Source: Rouxiella sp. WC2420 (lineage in GTDB: Bacteria > Pseudomonadota > Gammaproteobacteria > Enterobacterales > Enterobacteriaceae). From it: a stretch of DNA of 64,000 nucleotides. Positions 38,732 to 47,762 of the stretch are shown here, piece after piece (position 1 is the stretch's first letter; each line of letters starts with the position of its first letter). A program made the translations under genes and the position numbers. The notes below the pieces were generated by a model. The model was not told the DNA's origin and did not search any database. It was given only the letters and a program-made list of their open reading frames with translations. Where the stretch lies: positions 248,001-312,000 of the forward strand of contig NZ_CP165628.1 in the NCBI RefSeq assembly GCF_041200025.1, given 5' to 3'.

Positions 38732-40810
38732 ATGCGGGGTGATGAACTCGAACTGGCGGCAAAGCGGGCCGGGATTCTTGACAGTTTTATTAATATGGTC
38801 GATGAAGAGCAAACCGTTTCTGACGAGACCAAGCTGGCTTTGCTTGAAGCGATGGGGCGCGACGAACAGGTGCCAGATACCGGTCCGTTGCCGTCGGTAA
38901 AAGTGTTTAAAACCGGTGAGCCGATAAATCTGGAGCCGCGCGGCAAGGGCATTTACCAGTGGCAACTCACGCTGGAAAATGGTGACAGTGAAGCGGGAGA
39001 AGGCACCTTTGGTGAACGGCTCGAGCTGGGTGGCAATCTGGTTTTAGGCTATCACCAGCTGACGCTGAGCTCGAAAAAAGAAATCTGGCACTGCCGGGTG
39101 ATTATTACTCCTGTTCGCTGCTATGAGCCTGAGGCTTTAATTAATGATGAAAAGCTTTGGGGCGCCTGCGTGCAGCTTTACACGCTGCGCTCGGATAATA
39201 ACTGGGGTGTGGGTGATTTTGGCGATTTAAAACAGATGGTTAAACAGTTGGGAGAGCGCGGTGGGGCATTTATCGGCCTTAACCCGATTCACGCGCTTTA
39301 TCCCGCTAATCCTTCCAGTGCTAGTCCGTATAGCCCCTCGTCTCGCCGCTGGCTCAATGTCACCTACATTGACGTCAATGCGATTGAAGAATTTAATCGC
39401 AGTAAAGAAGCACAGCGCTGGTGGATAAGTGCAGCAACCCGGCGGGCGCTGGAAAAAGTGCGCAGCGTCGAAAATGTCGATTACGAAAAAGTCATGGATC
39501 TTAAAATCAAAGGCTTGCAACTGGCGTGGGCAGAATTTGCCAACATTGCCGATGCCAGCCCGCGTAAGCGTGATTTCCACGACTTTGTATTACTTGGCGG
39601 GGAAAGCCTGCGACAACAGGCGGTGTTCGATGCGCTGCATGTGCATCTGCGAAAAATGGATGACAGTCGTTGGGGCTGGCCGGTCTGGCCCAAGGCTTAT
39701 CGCGATCCCCAGTCCTCTCGGGTCAAGGAATTTTGCACGGAATATCATCATCAGGTGGAATTTTACCTGTGGCTGCAATGGCTGGCACATACCCAGTTTG
39801 CCGAGTGTTATCAAGCCAGTCTGGAGCTCAAAATGCCCATCGGGCTGTATCGTGATTTGGCCGTGGGTGTGGCGGAGGGCGGTGCGGAAACCTGGTGTAA
39901 TCGCGCACTTTATTGCCTTGGCGCAACTGTAGGCGCGCCGCCGGATGTGTTAGGGCCCCAGGGGCAGAACTGGGGATTGCCGGCCATGGACCCGAACGTC
40001 ATGCGTAGCCGGGCCTATCAGCCGTTTATTGATTTACTGCGCGCCAATATGAGTGATTGCGGTGCGCTGCGTATCGACCACGTTATGGGGCTATTGCGCC
40101 TGTGGTGGATACCAAAAGATAAAACCGCCGCAGCGGGAGCCTATGTCAGTTACCCCCTGAGTGATCTTTTAGGAGTGTTGGCGCTGGAAAGCCATCGTCA
40201 TCAGTGCATGGTGATAGGCGAAGATCTTGGCACGGTGCCGAAAGAGATTGTTGCCAGCCTGCGGGACAGCGGGGTGTATTCCTACAAGGTGCTGTATTTC
40301 GAACACGATAAACAGCGGGTTTATCTGGCCCCTGAAAAGTATGTCGTGCAGGCGATGGCGACTGTAACGACGCACGACCTCCCAACGCTGCGCGGTTACT
40401 GGCAGGGGGATGATTTGACACTGGGTGAGAAACTGGGGATTTATCCCGATGCCTCAGTGTTGGCCGATTTGCGGCTGGATCGTGCCAAAACTCGGCAATC
40501 GCTGCTGGATGCGCTTCATCTTCATCATTGTGTTCCTAAAAAATTCGGTAAACATGCCGAGAAAATGGAGATGAATGAGACCTTAAATAGAGGGTTACAG
40601 CGTTATCTGGCTATCAGTACCAGTGCGTTGCTCGGCCTGCAGCCCGAAGACTGGCTTGATATGAATACGCCGGTTAACGTGCCGGGAACGAATACAGAAT
40701 ACCCAAACTGGCGGCGTAAGTTGAGCGTATCGCTGGAGGAGATGTTCAGCAATGAGCATATCAATCTGTTGTTGAAAGATTTGGATCGCAGCAGAAAGGG
40801 AGTGAAGTAA
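38732..40810 (+). CDS. malQ: 4-alpha-glucanotransferase (amylomaltase) MalQ
   Basis: A 692-residue GH77 enzyme (E. coli 694) that moves glucosyl chains between maltodextrins and releases glucose, feeding MalP. An N-terminal beta domain (1-140) precedes the catalytic barrel. Conserved blocks are ACVQLYTLRSDNNWGVGDFG, NPIHALYPANPSSASPYSPS, GLYRDLAVGVAEGGAETW, ALRIDHVMGLLRLWWIP (nucleophile) and MVIGEDLGTVP (acid). It starts with aaggag nine bases after malP, so malPQ is an operon. No anomaly seen. Confidence 0.96.
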   Translation: MRGDELELAAKRAGILDSFINMVDEEQTVSDETKLALLEAMGRDEQVPDTGPLPSVKVFKTGEPINLEPRGKGIYQWQLTLENGDSEAGEGTFGERLELGGNLVLGYHQLTLSSKKEIWHCRVIITPVRCYEPEALINDEKLWGACVQLYTLRSDNNWGVGDFGDLKQMVKQLGERGGAFIGLNPIHALYPANPSSASPYSPSSRRWLNVTYIDVNAIEEFNRSKEAQRWWISAATRRALEKVRSVENVDYEKVMDLKIKGLQLAWAEFANIADASPRKRDFHDFVLLGGESLRQQAVFDALHVHLRKMDDSRWGWPVWPKAYRDPQSSRVKEFCTEYHHQVEFYLWLQWLAHTQFAECYQASLELKMPIGLYRDLAVGVAEGGAETWCNRALYCLGATVGAPPDVLGPQGQNWGLPAMDPNVMRSRAYQPFIDLLRANMSDCGALRIDHVMGLLRLWWIPKDKTAAAGAYVSYPLSDLLGVLALESHRHQCMVIGEDLGTVPKEIVASLRDSGVYSYKVLYFEHDKQRVYLAPEKYVVQAMATVTTHDLPTLRGYWQGDDLTLGEKLGIYPDASVLADLRLDRAKTRQSLLDALHLHHCVPKKFGKHAEKMEMNETLNRGLQRYLAISTSALLGLQPEDWLDMNTPVNVPGTNTEYPNWRRKLSVSLEEMFSNEHINLLLKDLDRSRKGVK

Positions 40811-40831
40811 CAAAGGATTTAGAAAAACATC

Positions 40832-40852
40832 CCCCCACTTTTACAGTGGGGG
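40832..40852 (-). terminator. Hairpin between malQ and nfuA
   Basis: CCCCCACT (40832-40839) pairs with AGTGGGGG (40845-40852). On the minus strand it is followed by ATGTTTTT, so it fits a terminator for nfuA transcripts. It also stands 21 bases after malQ and could serve that operon, although no T run follows on that side. Confidence 0.65.
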
Positions 40853-40937
40853 AAGGCCAGATCAGGAGTGCAAGTAACGAAAACTTGCCAGAGTTTATTC
40901 CTGATCTAATCCGCCCCGAAGCAGGGACGGGATCGTA

Positions 40938-41513
40938 TTAGTAGAACGAGTGCTCGCCGCGCTGGTGTTCAGTCAGATCGCGCACGCCCTTGAGTTCAGG
41001 GAAAGACTGCAACAGCTCTTTTTCAATGCCGTCTTTCAAAGTGACATCAATCATGGAACAGCCATTACAGCCGCCGCCAAATTGCAGAACAGCAATGCCG
41101 TCGTCGGTGATTTCCATCAAAGAAACGCGGCCGCCGTGGCTGGCAAGTTGTGGATTAACCTGCGACTGCAACTGATATTCAACGCGTTCCATCAACGGTG
41201 CGTCGTCGGAAACTTTACGCATTTTAGCATTCGGCGCTTTCAGCGTAAGCTGTGAGCCGAGCTGATCGGTTACAAAGTCGATCTCTGCTTCATGCAGATA
41301 AGGTGCGCTCAGTTCATCAACAAAAGCGGAAAGCCTTTCGAATTTCAGCTCTGTATCCGTGGCTTCCACGGCGTCGGGTGGACAGTAAGAAACACCGCAC
41401 TCTGCAGTTGGCGTACCGGGATTAATCACAAATACGCGGATCTGGGTGCCTTCTTCCTGGTTTGCCAAAAGCTTGGCAAAGTGCTCTTGGGCAGCATCGG
41501 TAATAATGATCAT
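40938..41513 (-). CDS. nfuA: Fe-S biogenesis protein NfuA
   Basis: A 191-residue iron-sulfur carrier, the same length as E. coli NfuA and very close to it. An N-terminal degenerate A-type domain (1-95) is followed by a C-terminal Nfu domain with the cluster-binding pair Cys149 and Cys152 in [10 protein letters not shown]. It delivers 4Fe-4S clusters to apo-proteins and supports growth under oxidative stress or iron limitation. It lies next to gntX in the same direction with 59 bases between. The bioH-gntX-nfuA order is the standard one; gntT, next in E. coli, has moved to the gntR-gntK locus in this genome. Confidence 0.96.
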   Translation of the reverse strand: MIIITDAAQEHFAKLLANQEEGTQIRVFVINPGTPTAECGVSYCPPDAVEATDTELKFERLSAFVDELSAPYLHEAEIDFVTDQLGSQLTLKAPNAKMRKVSDDAPLMERVEYQLQSQVNPQLASHGGRVSLMEITDDGIAVLQFGGGCNGCSMIDVTLKDGIEKELLQSFPELKGVRDLTEHQRGEHSFY

Positions 41514-41572
41514 AGCATTGGCTCAATAGTTGACTACTCCAGTCGGTTATAATACGCCCTTTAACAGACTGA

Positions 41573-42256
41573 CTACAAGGTGCGGCAAATGCACCAAATC
41601 TGTAACGATGCAATATCCTCTTTATTCAGTATCTTAGCGACTTCGCTAATTGTGCTGCCGGTAGTGATTACGTCATCAATCAAGGCGATATGTTTTCCTG
41701 CCAACCTTTGAGTGCAACAAAATGCCCGCTGTAAATTTCGTTTCCTTTCTCTTTCTGAAAGCTGTTGCTGCGGTGGCGTAGCGCGTTGTCTTTGCAGCGC
41801 GGCGGGAAAATATTCACAGCCCAGCCAGCGCGCAAGAGGGTGGGCGAGCAGGTCCGACTGATTGTAGCCGCGCTGGCGATAACGGCGCAGATGCAACGGG
41901 ATGCTGAGTAAAATCTGCGGCCTGACTACACTTCCTTCGCGCCAGCGTTCCAGCCAGCGCATCAGGAAAAGCCTGGCCAGCGGCACGGCGAGCTCCGGGA
42001 CTGACGAAAACTTGAAGCGCAACAGCAATGTGCTGATAGGCGGCTGGTACAACTGGGCAAAAATCAGCGCTTGCCATCCTGGCGGCTTGAGCTGGCAGCG
42101 GCCACAGGCTTGCCCCGCGTCGCCGCTAGGCAGCCCGCAGCAGGGACAACACACAGGAATAATTGGCAACTGGCGAAGGCACAGGCTACAAATCCCGTGT
42201 TTCGCTAACTGCAAAGGTTGCTGGCAGAGCCAACATCGACTGGCAAGGGTAAACAT
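41573..42256 (-). CDS. gntX: Phosphoribosyltransferase-like protein GntX (ComF family)
   Basis: A 227-residue ComF-family protein. The N-terminus holds zinc-finger-like cysteine pairs (CWLCQQPL, CSLC, CCPCCGLPSG, CGRC). The C-terminal half has the phosphoribosyltransferase signature ALIDDVITTGSTISEVAKIL. In E. coli the gene is needed for use of DNA as a nutrient; in naturally competent bacteria the homologue ComF helps DNA uptake. No catalytic activity is established. It is divergent from bioH, with 51 bases between the starts. Confidence 0.92.
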   Translation of the reverse strand: MFTLASRCWLCQQPLQLAKHGICSLCLRQLPIIPVCCPCCGLPSGDAGQACGRCQLKPPGWQALIFAQLYQPPISTLLLRFKFSSVPELAVPLARLFLMRWLERWREGSVVRPQILLSIPLHLRRYRQRGYNQSDLLAHPLARWLGCEYFPAALQRQRATPPQQQLSERERKRNLQRAFCCTQRLAGKHIALIDDVITTGSTISEVAKILNKEDIASLQIWCICRTL

Positions 42257-42307
42257 TATTGGTAGACTAATCCTTTAGTAAGCATCCACTGACAGGGACA
42301 CTACAGT

Positions 42308-43090
42308 ATGAATCGCCTCTATTGGCAGACTTTAGGTGAAGGTTCGCGCGATATTGTGCTGCTTCACGGATGGGGACTGAACGCGGAAGTATGGCGTTAC
42401 ATTAGCATTCGATGGGCGCCGCATTTTCGCCTGCATCTGGTGGATTTGCCGGGCTATGGCCGCAGCCGCGATTTTGGTGCATTAACTTTGCCAGAGATGA
42501 CCGAGACGGTGCTGGCACAGGCTCCGAAAAAAGCCGTGTGGATCGGCTGGTCGCTGGGAGGGCTGGTCGCCAGTCAGGCCGCTCTTATTGCTCCTCAAAG
42601 GGTTGACGCGCTGATAACCGTGGCCTCTTCACCGTGCTTTGCCGCTCAGGAAGATCATTGGCCCGGTATTCGCCCGGAAGTGTTGCACGGTTTTCAGCAG
42701 CAGTTGAGTGAGGATTTCAAACGCACCGTGGAGCGTTTTTTGGCATTACAAACTTTGGGAAGTGAAAGCGCGCGGCAGGATGCCAAGTTGCTGAAATCAA
42801 TGGTGCTGGATTTACCGTTCCCACCTGTCGAAGTGCTGAACAGCGGTCTGGAAATTCTTAAGCATGAAGATTTACGCACTGAAATGCAGGATCTCACGAT
42901 GCCGTTCCTGCGTATTTATGGTGCGCTTGATGGCCTGGTGCCGCGCAAAATTATTCCATTGTTAGACCAGCTGTGGCCTCATTCGCAGTCGGCCAAAATC
43001 GAGAAAGCCTCACACGCGTCGTTTATTTCGCATCCTGAGGCGTTTTCTTCGGCAGTAATCGATTTCTTGCATGACCATAATTTGATGTAA
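42308..43090 (+). CDS. bioH: Pimeloyl-[ACP] methyl ester carboxylesterase BioH
   Basis: A 260-residue alpha/beta hydrolase (E. coli BioH 256). It removes the methyl ester from pimeloyl-ACP, ending the disguised fatty-acid phase of biotin synthesis. Oxyanion-hole region [12 protein letters not shown], nucleophile Ser82 in GWSLGG, Asp208 in YGALDGLVP and His236 in [12 protein letters not shown] complete the triad. It stands alone and away from bioABFCD, as in other enterobacteria. Downstream the gene order leaves the E. coli pattern at the DUF1471 gene and the mdc cluster. Confidence 0.95.
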   Translation: MNRLYWQTLGEGSRDIVLLHGWGLNAEVWRYISIRWAPHFRLHLVDLPGYGRSRDFGALTLPEMTETVLAQAPKKAVWIGWSLGGLVASQAALIAPQRVDALITVASSPCFAAQEDHWPGIRPEVLHGFQQQLSEDFKRTVERFLALQTLGSESARQDAKLLKSMVLDLPFPPVEVLNSGLEILKHEDLRTEMQDLTMPFLRIYGALDGLVPRKIIPLLDQLWPHSQSAKIEKASHASFISHPEAFSSAVIDFLHDHNLM

Positions 43091-43202
43091 GTAATTCCCT
43101 GTTTTTCTAAAAAGAATGCGCTGTATCACATAATAAAGGTTAAGTGACAGGCAACGATTTCTTTGATTGATAATTTCTATAAGTGATGAATACTCAATGA
43201 GG

Positions 43203-43316
43203 TAACGCCAGAAATTCGATAAATCTGTTTCAACAGAATCATCAAGAGTCTGTGTCTCTGGGAGAAGCGCGGTATTTGAGCAGGAAGTTCATACCAACAC
43301 GGACTGTCTGGCGTTA
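43203..43316. repeat. Long-range inverted repeat upstream of the DUF1471 gene
   Basis: TAACGCCAGA (43203-43212) and its exact reverse complement TCTGGCGTTA (43307-43316) are 94 bases apart in the 275-bp gap between bioH and the DUF1471 gene. The smaller repeat CTGTTTCAACAG (43226-43237) lies inside. It could form a large leader structure or mark the ends of a small insertion. I cannot decide which. Confidence 0.45.
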
Positions 43317-43365
43317 ACTGCCTTGAACGTTATTAAAAATAAATCACTCATAAAGAGGTAATGTC

Positions 43366-43635
43366 ATGAACTACAAAAAAGTGGTTGTTGCTGCCCTGTT
43401 GTTGGGGACTTTCTCTACTGGCGCGATGGCAGCCAAAGAAATCACCAGAGAGGAAGCGCAGAAAAATAACTACACCAGCATTGGTACAGTGTCCATCGAC
43501 AACGAACAAACAGCCCCAATGGATGCTAAAAGAGCAATTAATAAATTAGCCGATGAAAAAGGCGGTAAATATTACGTTGTTATCGAAGCAAATACTGACA
43601 ATAAAATCAGCGCAACTGCCGAAGTTTTTAAATAA
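43366..43635 (+). CDS. DUF1471 (YdgH/BhsA/McbA-like) periplasmic stress protein
   Basis: An 89-residue secreted protein. A signal peptide spans about residues 1-22 (VVVAALLLGTFSTGAMA, cleavage after AMA). A single DUF1471 domain follows (TSIGTVSIDN, ADEKGGKYYVVIEAN). Proteins of this enterobacterial family are linked to stress resistance, biofilm or colonisation; which one this resembles cannot be told at this length. ATG 43366 has aaagaggtaatgtc ahead. It has its own terminator and a long upstream region with an inverted repeat, so it is probably a single-gene unit. Confidence 0.85.
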   Translation: MNYKKVVVAALLLGTFSTGAMAAKEITREEAQKNNYTSIGTVSIDNEQTAPMDAKRAINKLADEKGGKYYVVIEANTDNKISATAEVFK

Positions 43636-43659
43636 TTACAGCGTCTAATGAACAGAACG

Positions 43660-43686
43660 GGCGAGCAAAGTATTGCTCGCCTTTTT
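43660..43686 (+). terminator. Rho-independent terminator of the DUF1471 gene
   Basis: GGCGAGCAA and TTGCTCGCC form a perfect nine-base-pair stem with a four-base loop, followed by TTTTT. It lies 24 bases after the stop codon. Confidence 0.92.
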
Positions 43687-44063
43687 AATTTGTATCTATA
43701 AATTCAAACATCAATATTTTCTCGTAATTCTCTAATAAGCCTGCGACCCAACTCATTTATTGAATAAATAATATCCTAAGCCTGTTTGTACTCTACTCTC
43801 TAGTTATACACATCATCTGAATACCGTATTTTTTGTGCGGCATTTCTCGTTTTTATATTTATAAATCATTGAAAATGATTAGTTTTATTTAACTGTTACT
43901 CTCAGGCTAACGATAAGCCTGGCTCCTTGATTGATAGGAGCTTGAGGTGTTTCTAGACTAATTACAACCAGTTAGATTTTTATAATTTTTATTTTTAATC
44001 GTCACAACTTTATATTTTCACGCAAATGTAGCTATTAATTGGTTAAACCCAGAGGTTTTAGGC
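43687..44063 (+). promoter_or_regulatory. mdcA upstream region with two tandem hairpins
   Basis: An AT-rich region before the malonate operon, 377 bases long from the terminator. It contains an inverted repeat AAATCATT/AATGATT (about 43863-43880). Two adjacent short stems follow, CAGGCT/AGCCTG (43903-43921) and GCTCCT/AGGAGC (43922-43941). MdcR, a LysR-type activator in this cluster, would be expected to bind here, and the first repeat is a candidate. The two stems may be leader structures. The promoter itself is not clear. Ribosome site: cagagg before ATG 44064. Confidence 0.45.
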
Positions 44064-45725
44064 ATGAAGCAATATTCACAGACGACGAAAGTCTGGGACA
44101 CGCGACGCAGTGATAAAAAACGGCGTATCGATAGTGTTCAGGCTGTGGCTCAAGGCAAGGTGTTACCCACCGATCAAATGACCGCGATTCTGGAAACCCT
44201 TATTGCTCCCGGCGATCGCGTGGTAATGGAAGGGAATAATCAGAAGCAGGCCGATTTTCTTTCCCGCATGCTTGCCAAAGCCAACCCCGAAAAATTACAC
44301 GATCTGCATATGATCATGCCCAGCGTCAGTCGGGCGGAACATCTTGATCTGTTTGAACGTGGGATCGCCCACAAGCTGGATTTTGCTTTTTCTGGCCCGC
44401 AGAGCCTGCGTATCGCGCAGTTGCTGGAAGACGGGTTGATGGAAATCGGTGCTATCCATACTTATATCGAGCTTTACGCCCGTTTGTTTGTCGATCTGGT
44501 GCCGAATATTGCCCTGATCGCTGGATTCAAAGCCGATCGCAAAGGCAATCTTTATACCGGCCCAAGCACTGAAGATACCCCCGCGCTGGTGGAAGCCACG
44601 GCGTTTAAAAACGGTCTGGTTATCGCGCAGGTGAATGAGTTGGTTGACGATGAAAACGATCTGCCGCGCGTTGATATCCCCGGTTCATGGATTGATTTTG
44701 TCGTCGTGGCTGACAAACCGTTCTTTATCGAACCGCTGTTTACCCGCGATCCACGGCTGATTAAGCCGGTCCATGTATTGATGGGGATGATGGCTATCAA
44801 AGGGATTTATGCCAAACATCAGGTGCAATCGCTTAACCATGGGATTGGTTTTAACACTGCAGCCATCGAATTACTGTTGCCGACCTACGGCGAACAGCTG
44901 GGGCTGAAGGGCAAAATCTGCAAGCACTGGGCGCTGAATCCACACCCCACTCTGATCCCGGCAATTGAAAGCGGTTGGGTCGATACCGTGCACTGCTTCG
45001 GCGGTGAGTTAGGGATGGAGGATTATATTGCCGCACGACCAGATGTGTTCTTTACCGGCTCCGATGGCTCGATGCGATCCAACCGCGCTTTTTGCCAACT
45101 TGCCGGACAATATGCCGTTGATATGTTTATCGGCTCGACGCTACAGGTTGACGGACTTGCCAACTCCTCGACGGTGACCAAAGGCCGTTTGGCCGGATTC
45201 GGTGGCGCGCCAAATATGGGCCACGATCCTCACGGTCGTCGTCATGCTACTCCCGCCTGGCTGGACATGATTGAAGAGCCTGATCCAATGACTCCAGGCC
45301 GCAAGCTGGTGGTGCAGATGGTCGAAACATTCCAGTCTGGCGGTAAACCTACTTTTGTCGAGAAACTCGAAGCCGTTGAGGTTGGCAAACAGTCTGGCAT
45401 GCCACTCGCGCCAGTGATGATTTACGGCGATGACGTAACCCACGTACTCACCGAAGAAGGGATTGCACATCTTCATCGCGCTCGTTCGCTGGAAGAGCGC
45501 CGGGCAATGGTTGCCGCTGTTGCCGGAATTACCGACGTTGGCTTAGGGGTTGATGCCAGGCGGGTCACCGAGCTGCGCAAGCAGGAGTTGGTGGTATTCC
45601 CGGAAGATATGGGCATCCGCCGCACCGATGCAACACGCTCGCTGTTGGCCGCTACCAGCGTCAGTGAGCTGGTTGACTGGTCGGGTGGGTTATATCACCC
45701 TCCGGCAAAATTCAGGAGCTGGTAA
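44064..45725 (+). CDS. mdcA: Malonate decarboxylase alpha subunit (acetyl-S-ACP:malonate ACP transferase)
   Basis: A 553-residue protein, the usual size for MdcA. It exchanges acetyl for malonyl on the carrier protein MdcC, forming malonyl-ACP from free malonate. It matches the family from VWDTRRSDKKRRID at the start to LYHPPAKFRSW at the end; ALIAGFKADRKGNLYTGPST, KGRLAGFGGAPNMGHDPHGR and MIYGDDVTHVLTEEGIAHL are typical blocks. It is the first gene of mdcABCDEFGH and is followed by mdcB after two bases. This is the cytoplasmic, biotin-independent form of malonate decarboxylase, as described in Klebsiella. Confidence 0.95.
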   Translation: MKQYSQTTKVWDTRRSDKKRRIDSVQAVAQGKVLPTDQMTAILETLIAPGDRVVMEGNNQKQADFLSRMLAKANPEKLHDLHMIMPSVSRAEHLDLFERGIAHKLDFAFSGPQSLRIAQLLEDGLMEIGAIHTYIELYARLFVDLVPNIALIAGFKADRKGNLYTGPSTEDTPALVEATAFKNGLVIAQVNELVDDENDLPRVDIPGSWIDFVVVADKPFFIEPLFTRDPRLIKPVHVLMGMMAIKGIYAKHQVQSLNHGIGFNTAAIELLLPTYGEQLGLKGKICKHWALNPHPTLIPAIESGWVDTVHCFGGELGMEDYIAARPDVFFTGSDGSMRSNRAFCQLAGQYAVDMFIGSTLQVDGLANSSTVTKGRLAGFGGAPNMGHDPHGRRHATPAWLDMIEEPDPMTPGRKLVVQMVETFQSGGKPTFVEKLEAVEVGKQSGMPLAPVMIYGDDVTHVLTEEGIAHLHRARSLEERRAMVAAVAGITDVGLGVDARRVTELRKQELVVFPEDMGIRRTDATRSLLAATSVSELVDWSGGLYHPPAKFRSW

Positions 45726-45727
45726 TC

Positions 45728-46591
45728 ATGCATTTAACCATAGCTGATAACGGACAGGGCGATATTTTAGCCGCCAGATTGGCAGAAATCGCCACTCAGT
45801 CACTGCTGGATGAGGCGCGTCTAAGCCCAAAGCCAGGTCTGGTCGATAGCCGGGGTTCGGGGGCGCACAGCGATCTGACTCTCTCACTGATGGAACATTC
45901 TGCTCACAGCCTTACGCCCACCTTTCATGCTCTGGCACTGCACTGCTGGCTGCGCTTCCCCGATATTGCGCTGCGGCAAGAAGTGGGGCGGCTGGGGCGT
46001 AAGGGGGAGCAGGCAATGATGGCGGCAACGGGCGGGATCAACACCCATCGTGGCGCGATTTGGTCGCTGGGGCTATTGGTCAGCGCGGTAGCGATGCAAC
46101 CTTCAGCTCTTGGTGCTCGCCAAATTACCCAGCGCGCCGCCCAGCTTGCCGCCATGCCTGATGCTCTAAGCCCAAAAACCTTTAGCAAAGGGGCTTGTGC
46201 GGTGCAGCGTTATCAGCTGCCGGGTGCGAAAGAAGAGGCACAAACTGGATTTCCACACCTGATGCGGCAGGCGCTGCCCGAGCTTTATCGCAGCCGCGAG
46301 GCCGGTGCCGATGAGAATCAGGCCCAGATAAATGCGCTACTGGCGATAATGACTTCATTGTCAGATACCTGCGTACTTTCGCGCGGCGGCTTGCCTGCTC
46401 TGCTTGAGATGCAGCAGGGGGCAACGCGAGTGCTTGAGGCGGGAGGGGTGCAAACGGCCAAAGGTCTCGACCAATTCAAGCGCCTTGAGCAACGGATGCT
46501 GGCAGATAACGTTTCGCCGGGCGGAGCCGCAGACCTGCTGGCCGCTGCCTTGTTCATCGACCGTATCGGCGGGCAGGCTCATTTACTCTGA
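45728..46591 (+). CDS. mdcB: Triphosphoribosyl-dephospho-CoA synthase MdcB
   Basis: A 287-residue enzyme of the CitG/MdcB family. It makes 2'-(5''-triphosphoribosyl)-3'-dephospho-CoA from ATP and dephospho-CoA, the precursor of the MdcC prosthetic group. Family motifs LSPKPGLVDSRGSGAHSDLT (residues 36-55), GINTHRGAIWSLGLLVSA and SDTCVLSRGGLPAL are clear. ATG 45728 comes two bases after mdcA, so the genes are coupled. The product is then attached to MdcC by MdcG, encoded further down the operon. Confidence 0.94.
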   Translation: MHLTIADNGQGDILAARLAEIATQSLLDEARLSPKPGLVDSRGSGAHSDLTLSLMEHSAHSLTPTFHALALHCWLRFPDIALRQEVGRLGRKGEQAMMAATGGINTHRGAIWSLGLLVSAVAMQPSALGARQITQRAAQLAAMPDALSPKTFSKGACAVQRYQLPGAKEEAQTGFPHLMRQALPELYRSREAGADENQAQINALLAIMTSLSDTCVLSRGGLPALLEMQQGATRVLEAGGVQTAKGLDQFKRLEQRMLADNVSPGGAADLLAAALFIDRIGGQAHLL

Positions 46592-46621
46592 GATTTAACA
46601 TCATGATTAACAAGAGGTGTT

Positions 46622-46924
46622 ATGGAACGTTTTGAATTTACTTATCCGGCAAATGCAAGCTTGCCGAGCCATGCCCAGGCTGGCGTGGTGGGCTCCGGCG
46701 ATCTTGAGGCGTTGTATGAGCCAAAAGATGGCGCGGCGTTGACCGTTCATGTGGCGACCTCAGTCGACGGCAGCCAGCCGCTGTGGCAGCGCTTTTTTGA
46801 CCATCTGATCGGCGTGCGTGAATTACCCGCCGGGCAGTTGGAAATCAACGACTTTGGTGCAACTCCCGGCGTTGCCCGGTTGCGCATTGAGCAGGTATTT
46901 GAGGAGGCTTCCAATGTCCGCTGA
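46622..46924 (+). CDS. mdcC: Malonate decarboxylase acyl carrier protein (delta subunit)
   Basis: A 100-residue carrier protein. Ser25 in AGVVGSGDLEALYEP is the expected attachment site of the 2'-(5''-phosphoribosyl)-3'-dephospho-CoA arm, in agreement with Klebsiella MdcC. The acetyl- and malonyl-thioester forms cycle between MdcA and MdcDE. ATG 46622 follows aagaggtgtt. Its last bases overlap the mdcD start by 11 in another frame, so it is tightly coupled to the decarboxylase subunits. Confidence 0.94.
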   Translation: MERFEFTYPANASLPSHAQAGVVGSGDLEALYEPKDGAALTVHVATSVDGSQPLWQRFFDHLIGVRELPAGQLEINDFGATPGVARLRIEQVFEEASNVR

Positions 46925-47762
46925 TCAAAGCTTTATCGAACTAAATGCGCGGCAGCGAGCGCGGGCGCTGCTGGATGACGGCACTTTTCGCGAGCTGCTC
47001 GACCCTTTCCAGCGTATCTCTTCGCCGTGGCTGGAGCGGCAAGGCATAGTGCCGCAGGCCGACGATGGCATGGTAGTCGCTCGCGGCACAATTGAAGGGC
47101 AATCGGCAGTGATTGTTGCTATCGAAGGCGCATTTCAGGGCGGCAGTATGGGCGAAGTTTCAGGGGCGAAAATGGCCTCGGCGCTGGAGCTGGCGGCGCA
47201 GGACAACCGCAGCGGGATACCCACGCAAGCGGTTTTGCTGCTGGAAACTGGCGGCGTGCGCTTGCAGGAGGCCAATCTCGGGCTGGCGGCTATTGCAGAT
47301 ATTCACGCCGCGATTGTCGATTTACGCCGCTACACGCCGGTAATCGGCATCGTTGCCGGGACCGTTGGCTGCTTTGGCGGGATGTCTATCGCCGCAGCGC
47401 TGTGCAGCCGATTGATAGTCACTCGCGAAGCACGGCTTGGCTTGAACGGACCACAGGTTATCGAGCAGGAGGCCGGAATAGCAGAATACGATTCTCGCGA
47501 CCGGCCGTTTATCTGGAGCATGACCGGTGGCGAGGTGCGCTATGCCAGCGGTTTTGTCGACGCGCTGGTTGAGGATTCGCTGGGGGAAGTGAAAGCCAGC
47601 ATGCTCGAATTTATTCATCAAGGTGTTCCGGCGCAGCATCGTTCCGATAACTATGACTATTATCTGCCAAAACTGGCAAGTTTTGATACTTCAGTGCAGG
47701 CCAGCCGTGAAGTGACGACGGCGCTGTTTAAAGATGCCGCTGCAAATCAGGAGAATAAGTAA
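46914..47762 (+). CDS. mdcD: Malonate decarboxylase beta subunit
   Basis: A 282-residue carboxyltransferase-like subunit. With MdcE it decarboxylates malonyl-ACP to acetyl-ACP and CO2. Blocks VAIEGAFQGGSMGEVSGAKM, LLLETGGVRLQEANLGL and GTVGCFGGMSIAAALCSRL form the crotonase-type oxyanion sites. ATG 46914 is chosen because gaggagg lies just upstream and it gives MSADQSFIELNARQRA; the frame runs open to 46818 inside mdcC without homology. Its stop overlaps the mdcE start (TAATG). Confidence 0.94.
   Translation: MSADQSFIELNARQRARALLDDGTFRELLDPFQRISSPWLERQGIVPQADDGMVVARGTIEGQSAVIVAIEGAFQGGSMGEVSGAKMASALELAAQDNRSGIPTQAVLLLETGGVRLQEANLGLAAIADIHAAIVDLRRYTPVIGIVAGTVGCFGGMSIAAALCSRLIVTREARLGLNGPQVIEQEAGIAEYDSRDRPFIWSMTGGEVRYASGFVDALVEDSLGEVKASMLEFIHQGVPAQHRSDNYDYYLPKLASFDTSVQASREVTTALFKDAAANQENK

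Noticed and set aside
38228-38965. 245-codon minus-strand frame over the malP/malQ junction
   Set aside because: It runs across two well-supported genes on the other strand and shows no homology.
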